Shown here piece after piece: positions 33,024 through 43,985 of a stretch of DNA of 64,000 bases. The notes under the pieces were generated by a model that was given only the letters and a program-made list of their open reading frames with translations, did not search any database and was not told where the DNA came from. Origin of the DNA: Blasia pusilla (taxonomy: Eukaryota; Marchantiophyta; Marchantiopsida; Blasiales). The stretch's first letter is position 1. Each line of letters begins with the position of its first letter. The stretch is taken from assembly GCA_050084515.1 (NCBI GenBank), contig CM114275.1, forward strand, positions 11,780,001 to 11,844,000. The letters run 5' to 3'. The position numbers and the translations under genes were made by a program.

Positions 33024-34568
33024 TCAAGCGGTGGCGGTGGTAAAACTGCCAATACGAATTATGGCGCCGTTGATGTCACGAACGTAACCCATCCTCTGGC
33101 CCCAAGGCTTCTCCTCTGGTTCTGCAACTGGCACCGCTCCAGCCGCCACAGCGTGCTGTTCCCCCCAAGGACACTTTGCACAAGCGTTAGTTCAGGATTA
33201 CAAAAAAATGGCTATGCCAGAGTAAAAACTTCCAGTGTTACCTTCGGAACGTTAACGCAATGAAAGTGCCGATGATCAAAAGTGAGTAAGTTCATTATTC
33301 TCCCCTCGGAGTCTGACAGCGTGAACATCCATTATATATACACAGTCTATCTACTTCATCAAGAAATTTCAAGGATCACTCTCTCAATATCGCGTCACTC
33401 TTTCAGGACCTTTTCTTCTATGAGGGAAAAGACTCGAGATAAATGTGAACGACCGATCTACTTCACAAACCTTGAAGGCAGCGTCGACATCAGCAAAACT
33501 GAAGCTTATCTCAACGTTCCCCCGGGGCTCTCCCGCCTCCGTTACTTTGACTCCTCCGGTCAAAACTGTCTCCCGTTGCTCAATTGGGGTAAAGCCAATT
33601 GTCGTCGACCCCGTCGCCAGTTCAGCCCAGCTGCGTCAAGAAACCGCAAACTTCGACTGAGACCACCTTTCTCATGATCGGCTAACGAATAATACTATAT
33701 ATCATCTCCTTTCAGAATTAAATCGTCGGACTTGAAATGAAGCCAGAGGTCAAGCTGAAAAGCAAAGTTGGTTTCATATTCGGGATCATCTCAAGAATTC
33801 ACTCCTCAGTTTCAGTGAGAAGACGATAAACGAAATCATTAGCCGAATCCGAGAACCGACGGAACGTCAATATCACCGATCTTTCCTATCGATCGAGTCA
33901 GACACGTTAATTGATAATTCTACTCCTGGACAAGATGTTCGTGTATATAGAGCTTGCTGAGCTCCGAAAATCCCAAGGATTTCGTGTCTTTCTGCCGATA
34001 AGATGCGAGAAACGATCCGATGGTCCCCCGACACTCAATTTTCTTCTCAACGATTTCTGCCTTTGTATCGCGTTACGTTCTAGATTTAAGTTGGTCCTAT
34101 GCATGCCCATCTACAGTGTATCACAGAAAATTGCAACCTCCATTACAGTCGATAGCTTTAAGAAGAGAACAAATCGAAAATATCCATCATCACAGCTGAA
34201 ATGTCACGTATAAATTAATCGAGAGCGAAAAGGCCGATGAGTGATAATCACGAACGACATAATCCCAGGGACCACGCAAGAGAACTCGACACACCACTGA
34301 GAACATGGTCGGAATAGATTGTGTGGCTTCGAAGGTCTTCACTCCGAAGCAGCCTACCGTACTTAGCCTTTTGCTCTAGATGAGGAATTTTCCGAAACTG
34401 TCTCTAGTCAGTGCCAATCTAGCAGGGATTTGAAGCGTACGTGGAGTCGTTGATGGCGGTAGCCGCGTTGAGCCCGAACGCTCTTCGGTAAAAATCGACG
34501 GCCTCTGCCACATCTCGCACGTAAATGATTGTGGTGGCGAACGAAGCTACTTGAGGAGCTAAAGCCAT
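33024..34568 (-). CDS. VOC-superfamily (glyoxalase/bleomycin-resistance fold) protein, three exons, 139 aa
   Basis: The exons on the minus strand are 34568-34441 (residues 1-42 plus two bases), 33630-33471 (residues 43-96) and 33155-33024 (97-139 and stop). The total is 420 bp in frame. Both introns are GT-AG: 34440-33631 begins GTACGC and ends GACGCAG; 33470-33156 begins GTTTGTG and ends GGAACAG. The protein has two beta-alpha-beta modules: TTIIYVRDVAEAVDFYRRAFGL near residues 12-33, and VEISFSFADVDAAFK then EKPWGQRMGYVRDINGAIIRIGS. This is the small single-domain VOC layout. The Glu usually found in the last strand as a metal ligand is Arg (IIRIGS), so metal-dependent chemistry may be lost. 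The substrate is unknown. It is the clearest host gene in the window. Confidence 0.85.
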
Positions 34569-34722
34569 GACTAGTGACTAGCACGCCTCCGGATCGATGT
34601 GTATGTTACAGAGTCGAGCGAAGAGGACAGTCTACTGAGGAAACGAAGCACTCTCACTAACGTCAGCTCGAGTAATGACAACGAATGGATTTCAGATACA
34701 CTCCCTTGTATATCGGTGGTGT

Positions 34723-34731
34723 CTATTTATA
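34723..34731 (-). promoter_or_regulatory. TATA box of the VOC gene
   Basis: TATAAATAG on the minus strand lies 155 bp upstream of the predicted ATG, leaving room for a 5' untranslated region of about 125 nt. It is a consensus plant TATA; the assignment is by position. Confidence 0.55.
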
Positions 34732-36656
34732 ATGACCCGAACGATTGTGCAAACTTTCAGAATCTGGGTATAGACACTACCAGTCTAACAGTATGCTTCC
34801 TTCTCCAGTCGTCTGACAAAGTGACGCCTTTCTTCGGCCGTCCTCCGAAGTAGCGGTGCATGTCTTACACTCATCCCGTAGAGTGTCATCTTTCTGTGAA
34901 AGTCGGATAAACTGGCAGGACTAGCAATGCTGATAACTCGTCAGCAGTGTCAGCTGTGCTAGTTTGATTTAAACGTGTCATACCTCACTGACGATGAGGT
35001 ACGACACGTGCCAGCTTGGCTACAAGATATGCATGACTATATTTGTTTGCGTTGGCTATATCTTCTTACTCACAATTTGAGAAATGTTGGCTTGTGGTAG
35101 GCCAAAGGCTCTTAGGAGTAGAGTCGCAGTTGTCACGAACTAACTCGGTGATGGTCGCAAAGACCAAGGGTGCTAGGGTCGATAGTCAATCATCACACTC
35201 ATGGATGATTTATTGAAAGCCTGACTGCCCTCTATGTGCATAATGTGAATTACGTGGGATGTACAAGTGCAGTAGATTTCAGATATACTAGCTTCTCATA
35301 ATATGATTTTTTTCTATCTTTGGCTTTAGATTAGTCGTGTCAAAAGGGTTTCAACTATGCCAAAGAAATTAGATGGTAATCTTTATAAAATATTAGCAAT
35401 GTTCCCACGGTGAAATAACCCATCACATGTAAATACTTAAATTTTCAAAAGTTAATACATATCAGTTTTATATCATCTAATTATTTTTTATATATTATAT
35501 TTGATGTGTGGTCACCATCCTTATTTGAATGCGCATTATTTCCAATTGTAATGTGTGTGGAACTTCTCTCACCTACTCCACATAATACTATGTGAAATTT
35601 CTCATGTGAGAAGACAAGAGTAGATAGATAAAATCCTCTTTTTTTTTAGAGTCTCACCTTGAGATTTATTAATGGTCATAGAAAAATTTGGACGAGTAGA
35701 GAATTGAATCTTACGTGACTCGTGAGTCAAAAGGAAAACAGGAATCAAATGCAATTAGTAGAATACGTGGAACTAAAACTTGGTCTCTCCAATATTTTTC
35801 CCTGTGATGATTTCTATATCAATTAATAGATGTTATACGAAAATATGAATCACTAGCTAGCTAGTCTCGTAAACTTGTCCCTTTAACTCATTCATGTTTC
35901 ATAAAAGATTGATCGGTGAACCAATCTTCAAACACAAACGAAGCGGAGGTAGTCTAAAAGACAAACACTTGTTCAAGAACTCAGTTGAATATATATAACT
36001 CATGCCTTCATTTAGAATGGAATGAATAGCACAGAATACTGAGATAAATGTGCTCATATACGAAATTGTATCCATTACATTAATGAGAAGAAATACTTAT
36101 AATACACTCAATCTTTTAAAAAAATTGCAATTATAAGTAAAAAATATAAAATAATTATTAGATTATTGGAAATCGAGATATGAAATCAATATTCATGTCA
36201 TCAACATGCGAGATATGAAAATGAGTCTTAGGTGCTTCACATCAAATAGAAATAGAAATGTAATCATTCATGTTGTCATATCTTGCGTCTATACAAAGTA
36301 TGTATATGATTTCCAATTAATCTAATAATCGTTTTGAAATAGAGATAGTTCATCTCTATTCCATGAAATATAGTAGCCAAATAGTCATCAACATCTCTAT
36401 TTCTTGTAGTCAGAATAGTCGTATCTCTCAAGAAGTTGATGCCATGAAATCGGGACAAAGAATTTCCATATTTAAGATGAATAAGATTTTCTATTTTATT
36501 ATTATGAGTAATAATTTCAGATGGAAATGTTATAAAATCTTCTCCCAAATAAGGTTATAAAGGTAAAGAACCCTAAATCCTAAACCCTCTCCCACCTCCA
36601 ATAGCAAATCAACAAAAGCTTATTATTGTGCACACATTGGACCTTCCAACCTTTGA
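34732..36656. other. AT-rich intergenic DNA
   Basis: No gene is recognised. The first 300 bp may carry upstream promoter elements of the VOC gene. A small inverted repeat (ATAGAGAT ... ATCTCTAT) lies near 36339-36360. Confidence 0.4.
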
Positions 36657-36660
36657 ACTT

Positions 36661-37298
36661 TGTCGTGCACATACACATCGCTACACAACATACATTGCTA
36701 TCATCGAACACACACACAAACACACACGATCCCATGCTAATTCATAGCATCCATACACAGAGGCGAAAAGTACCAAAATATCTCCAATAAAGTAAGATCC
36801 AATCTCTCTCTACGCCATTTCACACCATAACTCTCAAAGGTGTGCACTCTCTCTCATGTCAAGCCAAACCCACTCTCCATGAGAGGCTTGGGTTACACTC
36901 ACAAGGCAAGGGACCATAGCTCCGCCGCCTCATGCCAAGAGGTCCAACAAAGAGTGAATGAGCTCTCAAGATCCCTCTCGTGGAGGTATACCCCCTTCCC
37001 TCTCCCAAGCCCTCTCAACGGTAGCCTATGCTCGTAGGTCACCTCATTGGCTCTTGACCTGCTGTAGCAGGTCAAGGGCCACTTCCCAAAGTGGAAAGCC
37101 AATTATCCCTAACATGGAAACTTACCCGAAATAGCAAGGTCCTCTATATGGCTCCAAATGAGCCGAAACGAAGGGGAAACCTGCTCTCTTAGGTTTCTCG
37201 GGGCCTCAACAGGTCATCTTCAACCTCCTGGGCTTGTCCTCCACTACTTGTGAAGACGCTCTACTAGATCCCACCGATCTATCCTAACACTGGTGACA
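36661..37298 (-). repeat. Terminal A2-B2 blocks of a family 2 Ty3 element
   Basis: On the minus strand the unit starts TGTCACCAGTG (37298) and ends GCACGACA (36661). A2 is 36789-37298 and B2 is 36661-36788 (128 bp). A perfect 11-bp-stem hairpin lies at 37053-37076. The same A-B unit occurs alone at 47215-47846. Ends and layout parallel family 1 although the sequence differs. Confidence 0.8.
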
Positions 37299-37440
37299 AC
37301 TGTCGTGCGCATATACATCGCTACACAGCATACATCGCTGTCATCGAACACACACACAAACACACACGATCCCATGCTAACTCATGGCATCCATACACAA
37401 AGGCGAGAAGTACCAAAATATCTCCAATCGCCCCCCTAGC
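37299..37440 (-). repeat. B1 block, linker and polypurine tract of the family 2 element
   Basis: B1 (37301-37428) matches B2 over 128 bp and is separated from A2 by GT (minus strand). It is preceded by the polypurine tract GCTAGGGGGGCG (37429-37440). This repeats the polypurine-B1-GT-A2-B2 layout of family 1. Confidence 0.8.
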
Positions 37441-37614
37441 TAGTGGTTAGGTCCCTCTAACTTCAAATAGCCATCTATGCCTACCTACCACAACATACAT
37501 CTCTAGGACGCTAAGAGTAGAAAGGCCTGGTGCTTATGTGGCCCCATCATTAGTCGCCTTCATGTCATCCATGTCACAGAAAAAGTCGGAATTGAAACCT
37601 ACCTAGTATCTCCT

Positions 37615-38962
37615 CTATGTACATCTGGGACACATCCATCGTCTCTGAGGAGCCCTAGTGAGAGGTGGCGTCACACATGCCATATGCCAACCTCTCGAAC
37701 ATCCATCACATACTAGCATCGTGGCCGCACCACGAGCAAAACCACACGACATACAACGCAAGCCTACAGGAACTACAGCTAAGCTTGGATCTACTGTACC
37801 ATCAATGTTAGGAAGGTGACATGGCGCACAATTCTGCACATGATCCTTCCATACCATACCATCTCGTCCCTCCAACAAGAGAACACCGGATGGCAAAACG
37901 TCACGCATTCTCAGGATATTGCGCCATGCAGTCACATCCAACGTCGTCGGTGTCGTCTACTACAAGTAGGCATAATCTCCTTGATGAAACCTCCGGATAG
38001 TTGGTCGATAACCACCACCCCGAATAGTCGCATACCTCAACGTATTCCGATGTTGCGCAATCACCAAGTTCTCGAACGCCATGGGCATCACTCTCTGAAA
38101 CAATTCAGCCCTTTGAGAACATGCTTGCATCCATACATCTGGGTCATCAAGGTCCAGCACCTCACCAGCACCTCGACGAATGGCCGCAGGTAAATGTGGC
38201 TCTCCGCCATAAAGTAGCAAGTACGGTGAAAAAGACGCTAAGGATGTCTGCCTGTTGAATCTGTATCCTATCGCCAACCATGGCAACTGGAGGTCCCAAT
38301 CTCCTAAGTGACCTCTCTGCAAGCCATACTTGCTTAAACCCTTCTTCACCGTCTGCACAACTCTCTCCGCTAATCCATCCGCCTCGGGATGATCTCGCGA
38401 AGTCGTGCGGTGGTCGATCAGCGCCTGATCACACAAGGCTTGGAACTCACCATGAAACTCGGTACCTTGGTCTGTCAACACCTTAGTCGGTGCGCCATAA
38501 TGACTCAGCACTCTGTCAAGGAAGGCATAAGCTACTCCCTCACTCGCTTTGTCAGGAAATGCAACCAACTCGATCCACTTTGAGAAGTGCTCGACCATCA
38601 CCAACACATAATGACTGTGACGCTCCGTCAAAGGCAAAGGTCGTGCAAAATCCAAACTCCATCTATACCCTAAGCCCATGATAGATAATAGATGCAATTG
38701 TGGAGTCGGAGCATTGAACGATGCTCGGACCCGATCACACACCATGCACCTCGCAACAAACTGTTGAACGTCAGTTTGCATGCCTCGCCACCAATATTGA
38801 ATCTGGAGCAAGTTGTACGTCTGCTTCATCCCAAAGTGACCCAACTCCTCATGGGCATGTTGCACTAGTCGTGCTCTCTGCAAAGGATGCGGCACTACGT
38901 GTACTCTACCATCCTCCCAAACCCTCAAAATATGTGTCCCCTCCTAACAGAACCGTCTGGCC
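37615..38962 (-). pseudogene. Integrase and PHD finger of the family 2 element, 5'-truncated
   Basis: The frame 38928-37960 encodes integrase with HAHEELGHFGMKQTYNL then CMVC, Asp in SLDFARPLP, Asp in VLTDQGTEF, and Glu in DHPEADGLAE. One TAG (37957-37959) separates it from 37941-37615 in the same frame. That second part ends with an intact C4HC3 PHD finger (CMSC, CDGC, GWHMAC, WMCPRC) and is the best PHD copy in the window. Coding stops at about 38962, where the sequence joins head-to-head with the plus-strand methyltransferase element. The RNase H and everything upstream are missing. Confidence 0.85.
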
Positions 38963-40521
38963 CGGTATGAGCCAGGTTCCTGTGAGATTTATTTATGGGG
39001 CTCGACCAGGAAGGTCTTCCCTAACGGTGTTAGCATCTGTGGCTGGTTTTAGTGGAGTAGTCCCTTGGCCAGGAGACTTTTTGGAGGGTAATCTTTCTCC
39101 TATGGATTCTCTTGTGCATGAGGAGGTAGAGGAGGTCCCTAGTTTTGCAGCATTTGCATCCTCATCGTTGGATGTGCCACTTTGGAGTTCAGGCGGTGCA
39201 CTACGGCAAGAGGCTGATCGCCTAGTGCAGGAGGCTTGGTGTGAGGCTGTTATATCTCACGAGGAAGAGGAGGCCCCACGGCGGACTCCTACTTCTGGTC
39301 TAGTTGGGTTATCCCCTTTGGATACTACACCCATTGTGTGGGAGTATCCGTTGGAGGGCATTTGTGTGTTAGATCTCTTTGGTGGGATAAGCACTAGTTT
39401 GGCTGCAGTGTTGCAGGTCGGTATTCCTGTACGCCCGGGCCGTCTCATCCCAACATATCGGTTAGTTGATGCGGAGATATCCTGAGTTGTTGCCGCCATC
39501 AGCTATTCGTGGGTACCAGCGTGCTTTGCCGTCACACATTGCATTGTTGGGTGCGCAGGACCTTGAGAGCGTTGGTCCTGTGGATTTGGTGATTGTTGGA
39601 TGGCCATGTCAGGGTCATACACGTGCTGGTCATGGTGAGGGATTACACGACCCTAGGTCTCGATTTTTTTGGGAGATGATACGGGTATTACTACATCTTC
39701 AGGTTCATGAGGCACGTTCACCAGCTTACATTCTAGAGAATGTTCCATTGTTGGATGACACTCGAACGTAGATGATGGCGAGTGTTCATGAGGTGCGGTC
39801 TTGGATTGGACCAGCAATGTTGTTGGATGCAGCGCAAGTTGGCTTGCGTGCACATCGTCCACGCTTGTGGTGGACAAACTTGTTGCCTAGGGAGGTTCTA
39901 CGTCGAGCATATGATGGAGTGCAGCCGGATCCTTGCCTTACAGTGGATAGTATCTTGGATATTGGGCGAATTTCTCATGTGGTGAGGGTTATTGATCGGT
40001 CACCCATGGCAATGGTGAACCGTGTGGGCCAGCCTAGGATGGCACTACCCACATTTATGAGTTTTCCCTCGTCACATGCCTATAGGGAAGGTGGTCTCGG
40101 GTTTGTATGGGATTCTCATGTGCGACAGTTGGTGGAGCCTAACGTTGATGAGAGAGAGCGTGCGATGGGATTTGCTAGTGGTGTGACAGCGGTTGCTTCC
40201 ATTTCTGAGGCTTCACCACGTCATGTGTTGGGTCAAGCCATGGACCTGAATTTTTTGACCTGGAGTTTGAGTCTTCGTATGGCCGAGCAGCGTCGACTCC
40301 GGACTATGTCTATGGGTCTTCCATCCCTTGTGATGAGCTGGATAGCTACCGGGACGGTAGAGACATCGGTTGGGGGCGAGGAGAATAGTATTTTGCATCC
40401 TTGGAGTAAATGGGATGTAATGGTTGGGCATGTGGAGTTGGTTGCTCATGATGGTGGAGGAGTTATTTGCTCAGATGATGCTGTAGCTAAGGGTGTACCA
40501 TCTTGTGAGGGGGTTGCATAG
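38963..40521 (+). pseudogene. Protease linker and C5 methyltransferase, copy 2
   Basis: The linker frame (38963-39485) carries motif I (VLDLFGGISTS). The rest of the enzyme follows one frame over from 39466, with GWPCQGHTRAG, AYILENVP, LRAHRPRLWWTNL, ERERAMGFASG and HVLGQAMDLN. The frame change after motif I is at the same place as in copy 1. Stops at 39769-39771 and 40519-40521 (TAG) are specific to this copy. The second stop lies directly before the RT frame, in the same frame, so methyltransferase and RT were probably one polyprotein. Confidence 0.82.
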
Positions 40522-40527
40522 CAGCCA

Positions 40528-41990
40528 ATGGCATCGTGCTCTCCCTCTAGTGTGCCACTAGAGGAGACTTGGGAGCCATTATTTGGGCCCAAGCTTACAG
40601 GAGGTAAGAAACGACACTTGACACAGTTCCTACGTGCTTATAGGAGTTGTTTTGCCTTTAGCATGAAGCAGTTGAGTGCTTTGGTTGGACCCGGTATACG
40701 GATTGATTTGGCTAGTGATTCGCCAATCTTCTGTCGTCCCTACCGATATAGTGATATGGAGAGGGATCTAATTCAGAGTAGGACGTTGGACCTTTTGGAG
40801 GCTGGATTAGTGGAGTTGTCGTATGGAGAGTATGCATCAGCCACTGTCATGCCTGCTAAAAAGGATGTGCATGGCAACTACACGGATAGGTGGATGTGTG
40901 GAGATTACCCTCCTACCAATCGGCAGACCAAGCCTGATAGGTATGCCATGCCTACACCTGAGGAGATCTTTGATGTGGTGGGATAGGTAAAGATTTTCAC
41001 TACTTTGGATCTTCGGGCAAGATACCATCTGTTGCCAATTCGAGAGAGTGACAATGCCAAGACAGCATTTTGGGGTGTCAACTCTCATGGCAAGGATTGT
41101 TTGTACCAGTGGAAATTCTTACCCTTTGGGTTGAAGAATGAACCTGCCGAGTTTCAGAGAGTGATGGAAAGGATCCTAGCAGGGTTGGATTTTGTACGGT
41201 GTTACGTTGATGATATCTTGGTGTTCAGTAACATGGTGGAGGAGCATCAGATACATTTGCAGATTGTGTTTGAGCGGTTGAAAGCTCATGATCTACGTTT
41301 GCATCTAGGAAAGTGTAAATTCTTCCATGAGGATGTTGAGTACTTGGGTCATGTGATATATCCAGGTGGTTTGGGAGTTCAACAAGCAAAGGTGGAGGCT
41401 ATTGCACTTATTCCTCGTCCGGTAGATGTGAGTAGAGTTCGGGATTCATGGGATTGGCGAACTACTATCGGAGGTATGTGAAGGGATTCAGTGCTATGGC
41501 AAAGCCTTTGAACCAATTGCTGAAATCAGATCAAGAGTAGCACTGGGGAGATGATCAGGAGAGAGCTTTTGTGGAGCTCAAGGCCGAGTTGGTGGCGGCG
41601 CCTATCTTGAGGAGACCTATCAGAGGGCGCCCATTTCAATTACACATTGATTGTAGTAGGTTGGAACTTGGAGCGGTGTTGACATAACATGATGATGAGC
41701 TCATGGAGTTTGTGGTGGCCTATGCAAGTCGTTCGAATAATGTAGCGGAGTCGCGCTATAGTTCATATGAGGGAGAGTGCTTGGCAGTAGTGTGGGTTGT
41801 GGCACACTTTAGGTGTTACTTGTTTGGCACACAGTTTACCCTTGTTACTGATCACCAGCCGCTAAAGTGGTTGATGGAGTCTGACACGCTTACAAGGAAG
41901 CTTGCACGGTGGGCTCTTATCTTAGAGGAGTATGACTTCTACCTGGTACATAGACTTGGAGTTGCCAACCTTAATGCTGATGGGAACATG
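40528..41990 (+). pseudogene. Reverse transcriptase and RNase H, copy 2
   Basis: It matches copy 1 RT, with the catalytic CYVDDILVF near 41200-41226. It is interrupted by a TAG at 40984, by a frame change near 41450, and by further TAG/TAA codons near 41540 and 41685. The RNase H end (VTDHQPLKWL, RLGVANLNADG) is intact in frame until the deletion joint at about 41990. Confidence 0.8.
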
Positions 41991-43230
41991 CCCAAGAGGA
42001 TTTGGGACATTTTGGGGTAAAGGTTCGTATAGCTTACTCCTTGGTCAGTATTGGTGGCGTCGCTTGCATACTCCGGTGCAACAGTTGGTGTCACGTTGGG
42101 TGGTTTGTGACCGGGTGAGGGCATCATTCAATGCCCCTACACCACAGTTACACCCCTTGCCTATTATGGGGTTGGGTTATCGTTGGAGTGTGGACTTTGC
42201 AAGACCGTTACCGTTGACTGTACGACATCATCGATATGTGTTGGTGATGGTGGAGCACTTCTCCAAGTGGATTGAGTTGGTGGCATTACTTGACAAGGCA
42301 AGTGAGGGAACGGCGTATGCGTTTCTTCATAGAGTGCTTAGTCATTTTGGTACACCAGCTGAAGTGCTGACCGACGAGGGTACAGAGTTGTAGGGTGAGT
42401 TTCACGTCTTGTGTGACAAGGCGTTGATTGATCATCGGACCACGTCTTGAGATCATCCAGAGACGGATGGTTTGGCTGAGCGTGTGGTTTAGACGGTGAA
42501 GAGGGCATTGCGCAAGTATGGCCTACAAAAGGGGCATCTTGGAGACTGGGATATTCAGTTGCCATGGTTAGCCATGGGATATAGGTTCAGTCGCCAAGCA
42601 TCCTTGGCTTCCTTCTCACCTTATTTTCTGTTATACGGCCGAGATCCAGACTTGCCGGCAGCAATTTTTCGGGAGTCTAGTAAAGTGGTGAACCTTGACG
42701 ACCCAGAGATGTGGATGAGAGTGTGTTCTCAGCGGGCAGAGCTCTTTCAGAGAGTTATGCCAACAACCTTAGAGAATCTTGCCATTGCTCAACACAGGGA
42801 TACGTTGCGGTATGCAACCATTCCGGGTGGAGGTTATCGACCATCGATTTGTAGATTCCATGTGGGGGACTATGTCTATTTGCAGAAGATTGCACCGACA
42901 ACGTTGGATGTGACGGCAGGCCGTACTATTGTATGATTGTGCGAGGTGTTATCTTCTTGAGTTCTCATGTTGGAGGGTCGTGATGGAGTTGTTTGGAAGG
43001 ACCATGTGCGTAATTGTGCGCCATGTCATCTTCCAAATGTGGATGGTATTGTTGACCCAAGCTTAGCCATGATACGTGCTAGCTTGAGGTGGATGTTGTG
43101 TGGGTCTGCTGGTAACGTAGCCCGTATGTTGGTGTGTGATCGGTGTTCTAGGGGTTGGCACATGATGTGTTTGACTCTACATATGGATGTTGTTCCTACT
43201 GGAAGGTGGGTTTGTCCTCGATGTACTTAG
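41991..43230 (+). pseudogene. Integrase and PHD finger, copy 2
   Basis: The integrase starts inside the zinc-binding part because of the deletion. It keeps the core Asp motifs (DFARPLP-type and VLTDEGTEL) but has stops at 42391, 42448 (shared with copy 1) and 42490. The C-terminal part and PHD finger lie at 42967-43230. Here the last Cys pair is intact (CPRC) but the first Cys is Trp (RWMLC), so the defect differs from copy 1. Confidence 0.8.
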
Positions 43231-43391
43231 GAGGGGTAGATAACTTGATCTTTGCATGATATGGATTACAGATGTGCGACTAACGATGGGGCAACCTAGC
43301 ACCCGGCCTTCTGATTCGTGCACCCACGAAGGTGTATAGCATGTAGTAGATGTATAGGGCTACCTAGGAGTTAGAGGGACCTAACCGCCAA

Positions 43392-43985
43392 TTAGGGGGG
43401 CGAGTTGTGGTACACTTGTGTTTGTGGATGCTCACGTCTATGTTATGTATGTAGGTGATTATGGTATATCAGCGATGTATGTTGTATGACGATGTGGATT
43501 CGCATGACAGTTGTCATGACCATACGGATGATGTCGTAGAGTATAGTGTGCTCATAGAGGCCATACCTTATGTAGGGCCGTAGTGTCTAGGTAGAGATGC
43601 GGTTTCATACATAGGGTTGGGGGTTACTCAGTTGAGGGTGACTTTTCCAATAGGGCCCGCTCTTAGGTTGGAGGATATAGTGTGGAGTGCACTCAAAGAA
43701 CTAACCGTTCTTTGAGTTGAGCCTCTTGCGTTGGGAGTTAGCCTTGGTAATGAGGAGAGCTCTTGGCTATGGTGGTTTCCGCAAGCTTCGACCTGGATTC
43801 TCCCATGGTGGAGTGGGTTTGGCTCAATTGTATGTGATTCTATATGTGTTTTATGACAATAGGTCTTCCACGGATTTTAGTTGTGGTACACTTGTGTTTG
43901 TGGATGCTCTCGTCTATGTTATGTATGTAGGTGAGTATGATATATCAGCGATGTATATTGTATGACGATGTGGATTTGCACGACA
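43392..43985 (+). repeat. Polypurine tract, B1, A2, B2 of copy 2
   Basis: The tract TTAGGGGGGCGAG is followed by B1 (43404-43509), GT, A2 (43512-43879) and B2 (43880-43985). Lengths are 106, 368 and 106 bp, identical to copy 1. The B1-A2 joint reads CATGACA-GT-TGTCATG, a perfect inverted repeat. Confidence 0.85.

Larger units (their letters stand above)
38963..43985 (+). mobile_element. Ty3-type methyltransferase element, copy 2 (5'-truncated)
   Basis: It is collinear with copy 1 from its position ~23485 to its end, with the same order: protease linker, methyltransferase, RT, RNase H, integrase, PHD, polypurine tract, B1, A2, B2. The left end is fused to a minus-strand element at about 38962. 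An internal deletion of about 415 bp near 41990 removes the RNase H-integrase linker and the first integrase His. Several stops are unique to it, and others are shared with copy 1. Confidence 0.88.
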
